From Betaproteobacteria bacterium (lineage in GTDB: Bacteria; Pseudomonadota; Gammaproteobacteria; Burkholderiales; Casimicrobiaceae): a stretch of 64,000 nucleotides of DNA. The notes below the pieces were generated by a model, which had not been told where the DNA came from, made no database searches, and worked only from the letters and a program-made list of their open reading frames with translations. This document shows positions 43,828 through 52,050 of this stretch, piece after piece (position 1 is the stretch's first letter; the number at the start of each line of letters is the position of its first letter). The stretch is taken from NCBI GenBank assembly GCA_013298145.1, contig JAAFJO010000007.1, forward strand, positions 1-64,000. Direction: 5' to 3'. A program made the position numbers and the translations under genes.

Positions 43828-45357
43828 ATGTTTTGGCTTTGTGCTTATTTTCCTTATTTATCGATAGAAGCAATAAACCGCTCTTCGCCCCACTTCAACT
43901 TGGGGGAAAACAATAAAGCTTTTATTGAATCCGAACAAGACACATTCCCGCTTCTAGCATCGCTGCCGCTGGCCATCAGCGACGGGCCGGAACAACGTCA
44001 GGTGGTCTGTGCAATCAATCGTGCCGCCTTCGACTGCGGTATTCGTATCGACATGACACTCGCTAGCGCAAAGGTATTGCATCATGATCTCGTCGTGTTG
44101 TCGCGCGATACAGTGCGTGAATTGCGCGCACTCAAGCGCATCGCAAGTTTCTTGTTGCAGTTCACGCCGTCGGTCGCCATTGAAACCGATACTGATCGTG
44201 CCGAGATTGCGCTTGAAATTTCAGCGTCGCTTACGCTCTTTGGTGGATTCGATGCACTGCTAGCGCGCGTGCACCAGGGTATGCGCGCGATGCGCTACGT
44301 CGCGCGATATGGCGCTGCACCGACCCCCCTCGCCGCAAGTTTGTTAGCGCGAACATCAAAGCGTAGCAATGATGTTCGTATTTGCGCATCTGCAGAGGCA
44401 CTGCACGATACCCTCGCATCGATTTCGGTAAAGCATTTTGCGTGGCCCCAAGAAACGTTTCGTTCGCTCGACACCTTGGGTCTTACAACGGTTGGCGATG
44501 TAATGAGGCAACCCTACGCAGGTTTACGAAAAAGATTCAGTGATTCGCTCGTACATGATCTTGATCGCGCGCTGGGCCGCGCCAATGACGTGCGGCGTTT
44601 TTACGAACTACCCGATACGTTTGCAAGCCAGATCGATTTTTGTTTTGAGATTAAAGACAGTGCTCGCCTACTCATACCCATCGGCGAATTACTCAATGAG
44701 CTCGAAGATTTTCTTCGCGCCCGTGGCGCCGGTACAGACGAAATCAAAATCGAGCTGAAACAAGGGCGTAGCCGCGCTCAGCAGTTTGAATTTCGCTCCA
44801 GAAGTGCGCTACGTCATGCCCAACATTGGCATCGTTTAGTGCGTGACCGCCTGGAAACTCACGAGCTTATGGAGCCTGTGATTGAAATTGCCTTACGCAC
44901 TCATCGCATCATTCCGCTGATCGAAGAAAGCGAAAGCTTACTGCCCAACGAAAAGGGTACACGAAGCGATTGGATTGCACTTCTTGATCGACTCTCCTCA
45001 AAAGTAGGAGAAAAAAACGTGTATCGCGTCGTGGTGAACGATGATCATCGCCCTGAACTCGCTTGGCGCAGCGAAAGTGATGAGAGCGAACGTGCAAAAC
45101 AATTTCGTCTTGGCAAGATTCGACCTACGTGGTTATTGCGCGAACCTAAATCACTCATTGAAATGCAAGGGCGTCCTCAATACAACGGTGAATTGATCTT
45201 ACTTGCCGGCCCCGAACGGATCGACACTGGCTGGTGGGATAACAGTCCCGTGGCACGCGATTACTTTGTTGCTTCGAATCCGCTTCACGAAGTGTGTTGG
45301 ATTTTTCGCGACTATCGGCAAGGCAAACGCTGGTATCTGCATGGATTCTTTTCTTAA
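43828..45357 (+). CDS. imuB: Y-family polymerase-like protein ImuB
   Basis: 509 residues. Y-family fold starting MFWLCAYFPYLSIEAI with DLVVLSRDTVRELRALKRIA, FTPSVAIETDTDRAEIALEI and a helix-hairpin segment LDTLGLTTVGDVMRQPYAGL. As in other ImuB proteins the catalytic acidic residues of true Y-family polymerases are not preserved. It interacts with the beta clamp and DnaE2 in known systems. Second gene of the cassette, 28 bases after imuA. Its TAA stop is the first triplet of repeat R2 copy 4. Confidence 0.93.
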   Translation: MFWLCAYFPYLSIEAINRSSPHFNLGENNKAFIESEQDTFPLLASLPLAISDGPEQRQVVCAINRAAFDCGIRIDMTLASAKVLHHDLVVLSRDTVRELRALKRIASFLLQFTPSVAIETDTDRAEIALEISASLTLFGGFDALLARVHQGMRAMRYVARYGAAPTPLAASLLARTSKRSNDVRICASAEALHDTLASISVKHFAWPQETFRSLDTLGLTTVGDVMRQPYAGLRKRFSDSLVHDLDRALGRANDVRRFYELPDTFASQIDFCFEIKDSARLLIPIGELLNELEDFLRARGAGTDEIKIELKQGRSRAQQFEFRSRSALRHAQHWHRLVRDRLETHELMEPVIEIALRTHRIIPLIEESESLLPNEKGTRSDWIALLDRLSSKVGEKNVYRVVVNDDHRPELAWRSESDESERAKQFRLGKIRPTWLLREPKSLIEMQGRPQYNGELILLAGPERIDTGWWDNSPVARDYFVASNPLHEVCWIFRDYRQGKRWYLHGFFS

Positions 45358-45404
45358 GGAAACACTAAATAAGTCTCCGCGATTCGGCGCGCGGCGGATG
45401 GGGA
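45355..45404 (+). repeat. Dispersed repeat R2, copy 4
   Basis: taaggaaacactaaataagt followed by cgattcggcgcgcggcggat. The first three bases are the imuB stop codon. It is inverted relative to copy 3. Confidence 0.8.
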
Positions 45405-45654
45405 TGAGCTGATGCTGCGACGCTTCGATTCGTAGCCAAGTTATTTTGAGAAATTTCGAAAAAACAGTTTGCCCGCGTTTGATGATTCGATGTGCGCGTG
45501 AAACTTGTTTACAGGTGTTTTCTTAAATCGCAACAGTGATTTAAGAGCGAGTCACTCGCCCCTCTACGGGAGGCGGATCGAGGGTCAAGGGTGAGCCTTC
45601 CTAACCTTTGTCTTGAATTTCGGAAGGCTAAATCGTTTTCTCTGGGAAGTCGTC
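45358..45654. other. Spacer between imuB and dnaE2
   Basis: About 300 bases containing repeat R2 copy 4. Small stems lie near 45545-45580 (gcgagtcactcgc). No second LexA-type box was found, so dnaE2 may rely on readthrough from the imuA promoter or an unseen one. Confidence 0.5.
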
Positions 45655-48600
45655 ATGAGGCTCAGTTATGCAGCGCTTCACTGTCTCACAAATTTCTCAT
45701 TCATGCGTGGCGCATCGCATCCTGAGGAGTTGGTGCAACGCGCTTCTCAGTTGGGTTACAGCGCAATTGCAATCGTCGACGAATGTTCGGTTGCTGGTGT
45801 GGTGCGCGCGTATGTCGAAGCGAAAGAGGCAGGAATTCATCTTGTTATTGGTGCTGAGTTCGTTTTGAGCGATACGCCGTCGCTTGAACGAGTAGTTTTT
45901 TATGCAATAGATCGCGAAAGCTACGGTGACCTGTGTGAGCTCATTACGCTTGCGCGTTCCCGCACCGAAAAGGGAACGTATCGCCTTGGATTGTGCGATC
46001 TCGTCGAAAGAGTACCGCGTCTTCTCTGTGTTGCCATAGCTAACAGAAACTCCCATCGCGAAGATTTACTGATTGCTTTATCCCAACTTAAACGTATCTT
46101 CATCGATGCCTGCTGGCTCGGAATATCGCTTCGCTACGAAGAAGACGACCAGGCGTGGTTAACGCTCATGCAGTCAGTTGCGCAGGCTTGCGATTTAAGA
46201 TTGATCGCAATGGAGCGCGTCGTGATGCACGCTCGCGAGCGAAAAATGTTGCTCGACGTACTAACGGCAACGCGTGAACATCTGCGCATTGAGTCGCTCG
46301 GTTGTAAATCGATCGCCAACAGCGAAAGCTTTTTGAAACACATCGCCTCGATTGAGCAACGATATCCGCTTGAAGCGCTATTTGAAACAATCAATCTCGC
46401 GGCTCGCTGCACATTCTCACTCAGCGAATTGTGCTACGAGTACCCGCGTGAAGTAGTGCCTGAGAACGAAACGCCTGCGACTTATCTGCGTGTTTTGACG
46501 TATCTTGGTCTGCGCGCTCGCTACGGCGAACACGTTCCTGACAAGGTAGTCCAAACAATTGAGCATGAGCTAAGCGTAATCAGTGCGCTTCGCTACGAAG
46601 CGTTTTTTCTCACGATCTACGATATCGTGCTATTCGCGCGTTCGCAGAATATTCTTTGCCAGGGGCGCGGATCAGCGGCTAACTCAGCTGTGTGTTACGC
46701 CCTCGGAATCACTGAGGTTGATCCATCGCGGCTTGAAGTGCTTTTCGAGCGCTTTATTTCTCGCGAGCGTAACGAGCCGCCAGATATCGATGTCGATTTC
46801 GAGCATGAGCGGCGCGAGGAAGTGATGCAGTACATCTACAAAAAGTATGGTCGTCATCGTACAGCGCTAACAGCCGCGCTTTCGACTTACCGAGCAAAGG
46901 GCGCGATACGCGATGTCGCAAAAGCGCTCGGTTTCTCGTTGGATCAAACCGATGCACTTGCAAGAACCATTGTTTGGTGGGACGGGCGACAAATCGCGCC
47001 AGAACGCTTGATCGAAGCCGGATTCGATCCGCAAACGCCAACGCTGCAACGCTTGATGACACTCACTCATCAGCTGATCGGATTTCCTCGGCATCTTTCC
47101 CAGCACTCGGGCGGATTCGTCATAGCGCGCGACAAGCTCACGCGCTTAGTGCCCGTCGAAAACGCCGCCATGCCAGATCGAACGGTTATTCAGTGGGATA
47201 AAGACGATCTCGACGAGCTAAAGCTCATCAAAGTCGACGTGCTAGCACTTGGCATGCTGACGGCAATTCGCAAGACGATTGATGAGTTGAACCGCTTCTA
47301 CGGCGCGAGGCTCTCGATGGGCGATGTCCCCAAGGAAGATCAACGAACGTACGAAATGATTTGCCGCGCCGATACGATTGGTGTGTTCCAAATAGAGTCG
47401 CGCGCGCAGATGTCAATGCTGCCGCGGTTGAAGCCGAAATGCTTCTACGATCTGGTGATCGAAGTTGCAATCGTTCGCCCTGGTCCAATTCAAGGCGGCA
47501 TGGTGCACCCCTATTTGAAGAGACGCGATGGAATTGAGCCTGTTAGCTACCCAAGCAAAGAAGTGGAAAAAGTCTTGGTTCGTACCCTCGGTGTTTCTAT
47601 TTTCCAAGAGCAGGTGATGCAGCTTGCGATGATCGCCGCCGGATTCTCAGCGGGGCGCGCCGATCAGCTACGTCGTGCGATGGCGGCCTGGAAACGCAAA
47701 GGTGGCATTGAGCCATTTCGTGACGAACTGATTTCTGGAATGCTCGCCAGAGGCTACTCGCCTTCGTATGCTGAACAAATTTACAAGCAGATGCAAGGAT
47801 TTGGTGAGTACGGTTTTCCGGAATCGCATGCCGCAAGTTTTGCGCTACTTGTGTATGTATCGTGTTGGCTGAAGCGCCATCACCCCGCAGCATTCACATG
47901 CGGTTTATTGAATTCACAGCCTTTGGGTTTTTATTCGCCATCGCAGCTTGTGCAAGACGCGAAGCGGCACAACGTCGAGATTCGGGCAGTAGATGTCACA
48001 ATCAGTAAATACGATAGCGTTCTCGAAGTCGCCGAAGATTCAAAGAATGCAACACTGAATGCGGCGCGTGAAAGTAGTTATTGGCCAGCGATTCGATTGG
48101 GATTATCGCGAGTGCGTAATTTGCCGAGAGAGGCCATTGAGCGGATTGTGGATGCACGTAGTGAGCAAGCCTTTCTAGATCTCAGCGATTTGAAACGACG
48201 GGCCCAGCTCAGCCGTGAAGACATGCAATCTCTTGCTGCCGCAGATGCGCTGCGATCACTTGCGGGACATCGCCGCGATGCTTATTGGCAGGCTATCGGC
48301 ATTGAAGCAGACACGCGAGTCTTCCAATCTCCCAAAGAATCGATGCAAGCTAATCTATTTGCCCCTTCGGAAGCCAGCGATATCGTTGAAGATTATCGAA
48401 GCACGGGGCTTAGCTTGCGTCGGCATCCGGTGGCTTTACTTCGTCCACATTTGGCGATGGCGCGTACACGGAGTGCGGCGGAAATATACGCATCTAGAAG
48501 CGGGCGCTATCTTCGCGCGGCAGGGATAGTAACGTGTCGCCAGCATCCTTCGACTGCGAAAGGGACAACTTTCGTAACGCTGGAAGATGAAACCGGATAT

Positions 48601-48786
48601 GTGAATGTCGTTGTGTGGGAAAGCGTTGCGCAGCGTTTTCGGAAGGCGCTCGTGCTTTCGCGCTTCATGCTAGTCGCGGGAAAAATAGAACGTCAGGGAA
48701 GCGTCGTTCATTTGATCGCTGAGCAGTTGATTGATCGAACCGCACTGCTCGGCGCACTCACAACGTCGTCGCGTGACTTTCATTAG
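45655..48786 (+). CDS. dnaE2: Error-prone DNA polymerase DnaE2 (ImuC)
   Basis: 1043 residues from the ATG at 45655 (GGGAAG upstream); the frame extends to a TTG at 45613, but the conserved N-terminus MRLSYAALHCLTNFSFMRGA fixes the later start. C-family polymerase with PHP domain (GASHPEELVQRASQLGYSAI, AIVDECSVAGVVRAY). The palm carries GRGSAANSAVCYALGI and catalytic Asp377/Asp379 in EPPDIDVDFEHERREEV. FQEQVMQLAMIAAGFSAG and GFPESHAASFALLVY follow, and an OB domain closes it (RAAGIVTCRQHPST, TLEDETGYVNVVVWE). It lacks the DnaE1 C-terminal tail. The cassette's polymerase for induced mutagenesis. Confidence 0.95.
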   Translation: MRLSYAALHCLTNFSFMRGASHPEELVQRASQLGYSAIAIVDECSVAGVVRAYVEAKEAGIHLVIGAEFVLSDTPSLERVVFYAIDRESYGDLCELITLARSRTEKGTYRLGLCDLVERVPRLLCVAIANRNSHREDLLIALSQLKRIFIDACWLGISLRYEEDDQAWLTLMQSVAQACDLRLIAMERVVMHARERKMLLDVLTATREHLRIESLGCKSIANSESFLKHIASIEQRYPLEALFETINLAARCTFSLSELCYEYPREVVPENETPATYLRVLTYLGLRARYGEHVPDKVVQTIEHELSVISALRYEAFFLTIYDIVLFARSQNILCQGRGSAANSAVCYALGITEVDPSRLEVLFERFISRERNEPPDIDVDFEHERREEVMQYIYKKYGRHRTALTAALSTYRAKGAIRDVAKALGFSLDQTDALARTIVWWDGRQIAPERLIEAGFDPQTPTLQRLMTLTHQLIGFPRHLSQHSGGFVIARDKLTRLVPVENAAMPDRTVIQWDKDDLDELKLIKVDVLALGMLTAIRKTIDELNRFYGARLSMGDVPKEDQRTYEMICRADTIGVFQIESRAQMSMLPRLKPKCFYDLVIEVAIVRPGPIQGGMVHPYLKRRDGIEPVSYPSKEVEKVLVRTLGVSIFQEQVMQLAMIAAGFSAGRADQLRRAMAAWKRKGGIEPFRDELISGMLARGYSPSYAEQIYKQMQGFGEYGFPESHAASFALLVYVSCWLKRHHPAAFTCGLLNSQPLGFYSPSQLVQDAKRHNVEIRAVDVTISKYDSVLEVAEDSKNATLNAARESSYWPAIRLGLSRVRNLPREAIERIVDARSEQAFLDLSDLKRRAQLSREDMQSLAAADALRSLAGHRRDAYWQAIGIEADTRVFQSPKESMQANLFAPSEASDIVEDYRSTGLSLRRHPVALLRPHLAMARTRSAAEIYASRSGRYLRAAGIVTCRQHPSTAKGTTFVTLEDETGYVNVVVWESVAQRFRKALVLSRFMLVAGKIERQGSVVHLIAEQLIDRTALLGALTTSSRDFH

Positions 48787-48800
48787 CGTGCAATCAAAAG

Positions 48801-48983
48801 CTAAGCGTTTTTTGCGGCGCTGATAACTACTTGCTCAAGCACGACGCGATCAGTTGACTCGACTGGAGCGGCCGTAGCAAACAAAGCGAGCACTGCGCCG
48901 ACTGTCACTACAGAGAGGAGCGACGCACACACAGCCGTAGCAGCCGATTCGGTACGCGAGAGGATGTTGAAAGAGCGATTCAT
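48801..48983 (-). CDS. Small single-helix membrane protein
   Basis: 60 residues. The longer frame to 49220 has no good start; the ATG at 48983 has GGAA six bases upstream and gives MNRSFNILSRTESAATAVCA with a membrane helix (LLSVVTVGAVLALFATAA) and a short polar tail (VVLEQVVISAAKN). Small proteins with a -R-E-AATA- start and a single helix recur in betaproteobacteria; function unknown. It is convergent with dnaE2. Confidence 0.6.
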   Translation of the reverse strand: MNRSFNILSRTESAATAVCASLLSVVTVGAVLALFATAAPVESTDRVVLEQVVISAAKNA

Positions 48984-50058
48984 TGTGTATTCCAGTTCTT
49001 TTTTAGAAGCATCGCGGTGTTGCGATGGGATGAACTGTAAACATCCGCTTTCACGCTCGCTACAACGCTGCGATGAATCGCGGAGTCGGTGCGCGAGATG
49101 CGGAAAACAAGCGTGAAAGTTGCGCGACGTATTGTTGACGTCGTCTGCTCGATGACAGGTACTGACGCGGCAATATAGGAAAAAACTCGCCTTGGGTCGT
49201 CTGCATGACCAAACTAGCATGACAAGCCGGAGTCTGGCGTGCGATCCCAGCGGTCGATACTGGCGTAGCGACGCCTTGATCAGTACGTAAGGGCAACCTG
49301 TTACAGCGATAGTTTCATTAAATCGTCGTTACCTCTTGAAATGCTTGCGTTACGCGAGATAAGTCATCACTAAAATCAGTCTACCGCCCCAAACAACCCA
49401 AGCAGCACCCCCAGACGGTAAGAAGCAGCGTGACCTACTGGGGCGTTGAACAAGTACGATCACGGAACAAAACGCCACCCAAAGGGTGAGATTCATCATC
49501 GATTACGGTGAGCCCAAGAGCTGAGCTCGAACCCGCCCGCCGAAAAAGCCGTCTGACTAAAGGTCAAACAAATTCAATTATGCGCCGCGAAAAGCGACGG
49601 GCAATCGTACAAACTGCAGTAGCTTCGGTCGGGCGATAATCATGACGTCCATGATCTGTTTGCCGCGCGACGCTGAGGGCAAACAGCCGCACCACGCAAG
49701 ACAGATGCGGCGAAGAATCAGTACGCCGACTATGCTCGGCAGCTCAAGCGGGCACTGTGAGGCGCGGTCGAAAGAGTTTGATGTTGAAAGCAGCAATACT
49801 CAAAATCGAAGCGGCGGGCTTATTGGCCCCGGCAAAAGACAGCTGCACCACGTTGATACGTAAGCTTGCAGAAGCCCTAGGATTGCGCGCACCCGCACTA
49901 CCAAGTCGCGACTGAGCTGGGTCGAACGAGCGGTCAACACACCTAGTGTTGTGGGAGCGTAGCATCCGAAAAATAGGCGCCCATCGCTGACTCAGCAAAC
50001 GTCACCGCTACACAGAAACAGGCTAATCGCCAAATGGCGCCTAAAACATTAACCTTGA
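48984..50058. other. 1.07-kb region without a convincing gene
   Basis: Lies between the small membrane protein and the GH10 xylanase. Several short frames occur (for example plus-strand 49642-49863) but none has a ribosome-binding site, family motif or consistent codon use. A plus-strand stretch at about 49779-49914 (LKAAILKIEAAGLLAPAKDS, then IRKLAEALGLRAP) reads like the end of a decayed coding sequence; this is weak. It may be a degraded insertion at the edge of the carbohydrate region. Confidence 0.4.
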
Positions 50059-51882
50059 TCACGGAAATGGAAAAACGATTTCGGCTCCTCCCCGGGCTAG
50101 TACCACCTCGTGACGAGCACTTAGACCACCGTGGGTGACTGTCACGAGGTAGCGCCCGTGGTGACCTCGCACGGTCGCGCGGCCATCGGCTTGCGTCTGA
50201 ACTTGGGCGTTGGTAGTCCAGCGCTTCACCACCCACTCACGCCACACGGCAGCATTCGGTTTTTCGCTCCAATCCTTACGGAACATCGCCGCATCCGGCT
50301 TCCAGTGCTTACTTTCCCAGAAGCCCCATTTAATGAAGGCAGTGAGGGCTGGGTGGCTGTAGCAGGCAATCAGGAAATCGCGCGTGTAATCAGCTTGTAG
50401 CGCGGCATCGCTCATGTTGATATCGAACTCGGTGATCTGGATTGGCAGGCCTTCGCCCGCCATCAGATCCAAGTCGGCGAGCACGCTTTCGGGCGCGCGC
50501 GGCTGCTGTCCGACGTGGCCCTGGATGCCGATGGCGTCGATGGGTGCGCCAGCCCGGCGCAGCTTATTGGTGTGATCGCGCAAGAGTGCAATCGTGCCAG
50601 GGCTCCGCGCGCTGTTGAGCATGCCGTAGTCGTTGATCACAAGTTGCGTCTGGGGCTGCAATTCGCGCGCAATTTTGAACCACTCCACCTCAACATCGGC
50701 AGGCAGGTGCGCAAAAAAGCCGCGCTCGTGGATTGGCTCGTTGATTACGTCCCACGCCATCATGCGGCCACGGGTGGCGTCGAGCTTCGAGCGTATATCG
50801 ATTTCAATTTGCCGCTTGAATGCAGCGGGATCTCGTTGCGCGAGTTCACGCATGGCCGCAGTATTGAATTGCCAGCCCGGCCAAACCAAACTGTGGCCCT
50901 TCTGGCGAAAGCCCTCGCGTTGGAGCCAGTCAAACGCGCGCAAAGTCTCTGCTTGGCGCGTGGGGTTCGAATTCCAGCTCGGCGACTTAAAGCCATTTTC
51001 AATCACCGCCGTGTTGAAGAACTCACGTAGGACGCGCCGGTAGTTGGCAGAGTCAGGCAGCTCGCTCGCTAGGAGCGCTTCGTTCACGGAGGTGCCCCAA
51101 ACGAATTCGCTTTGCACGAGTTGCGCGTGCACGCGTGCGCCCGGCAGAGGTTGGCCGTTTGCGCCGACGACGCGAACCGAAAGCACGGCGGTGCGGATTG
51201 CCTCGATACGCTCGAGGGCGGCTTTGCGCCACGCCGCATCGGCTTCGCGGCCTTTGTAGGTGAAGCGAGTACGTGGAAGCTGATCGAGCTTGACCGAATT
51301 GCCAAAGTTCAGAACCTCCAACGCGGACACCTCAACGGTCTGCGCCAAGTCTGATAAGCCCAACACCACCCGAGCTTCACCAGGAGCGAAGTCGTGCGAG
51401 GCGGTAAACGGGATGTCGTACGTCGTCCACTCCGCAGTCGGCGCCAAGGTGAGTATCGTACTGCGCTCATTGGGTGGCGCGGTGCGCTGGAATGAAAATT
51501 GGATCGCGCCTTCGCCAGACTCTTGTCGCGCCACCGGGGCACGAGCGACTAACCGAGCGAGCAACACATCGCCCGCCCGAACCGACACGGCAGACACGAT
51601 ACGCACATCAATCTCGGCGCTTCCGCGTCCGCGTTGGGGCACTTCGGCCTTGAATGCCAACCCCGCGGCGCTGCCCGCTGCGGGTACCCAGCGCGCACGC
51701 TCGGCGTTGGGCGTTCGGTCGGCGAACGCCATTGCTGTCGCGGCAGCGGGCAAAACGGAAACAGGTGTCCGACTGGCGAGTGCTGGGTCAAGTGCGGGCA
51801 GCGTGGGCCAGCTCGCTCGTGCCAATCCGACGAGTACAAACGCCGCAATTACCACTGCAAAACATACTCTCTTTACTTTCAT
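50059..51882 (-). CDS. Endo-1,4-beta-xylanase, GH10
   Basis: 607 residues from the ATG at 51882. Signal peptide MKVKRVCFAVVIAAFVLVGL to RAS. A beta-rich N-terminal region (about 40-230, with IQFSFQRTAPPNERS and YDIPFTASHDFAPGEARVVL) resembles a carbohydrate-binding module of the CBM4/9/22 kind. The GH10 barrel has EFVWGTSVNEALLASELPDS, HSLVWPGWQF, the acid/base Glu near 382 in MAWDVINEPIHERGFF and the nucleophile Glu near 485 in PIQITEFDINMS, and WGFWESKHW towards the end. It cleaves beta-1,4-xylan, presumably in the periplasm or outside. It lies downstream of the TonB-dependent receptor, separated by that gene's terminator. Confidence 0.92.
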   Translation of the reverse strand: MKVKRVCFAVVIAAFVLVGLARASWPTLPALDPALASRTPVSVLPAAATAMAFADRTPNAERARWVPAAGSAAGLAFKAEVPQRGRGSAEIDVRIVSAVSVRAGDVLLARLVARAPVARQESGEGAIQFSFQRTAPPNERSTILTLAPTAEWTTYDIPFTASHDFAPGEARVVLGLSDLAQTVEVSALEVLNFGNSVKLDQLPRTRFTYKGREADAAWRKAALERIEAIRTAVLSVRVVGANGQPLPGARVHAQLVQSEFVWGTSVNEALLASELPDSANYRRVLREFFNTAVIENGFKSPSWNSNPTRQAETLRAFDWLQREGFRQKGHSLVWPGWQFNTAAMRELAQRDPAAFKRQIEIDIRSKLDATRGRMMAWDVINEPIHERGFFAHLPADVEVEWFKIARELQPQTQLVINDYGMLNSARSPGTIALLRDHTNKLRRAGAPIDAIGIQGHVGQQPRAPESVLADLDLMAGEGLPIQITEFDINMSDAALQADYTRDFLIACYSHPALTAFIKWGFWESKHWKPDAAMFRKDWSEKPNAAVWREWVVKRWTTNAQVQTQADGRATVRGHHGRYLVTVTHGGLSARHEVVLARGGAEIVFPFP

Positions 51883-51989
51883 GTTGTTGATTGATCCCAA
51901 TTTGATTGTCTGGCGTTCGACGTTGCGTTTGACTTTTAGTAGCTACCCGTCGCATTCGCAAATGATTGGCGAGCGTGACGCGTAGGCCG

Positions 51990-52027
51990 AAAAAAACCCA
52001 CAGACCGCATAGGCGATTTTGTGGGTT
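51990..52027 (-). terminator. Intrinsic terminator after the TonB-dependent receptor gene
   Basis: Minus strand: AACCCACA (52020-52027) pairs with TGTGGGTT (51995-52002), followed by a run of T down to 51990. It separates the receptor from the xylanase gene. Confidence 0.85.
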
Positions 52028-52050
52028 GTGAGGAGAGATACGATGTATGC

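Noticed and set aside
49642..49863. 73-codon plus-strand frame
   Set aside because: Composition is like random translation and there is no start context; kept only as part of the unexplained region.
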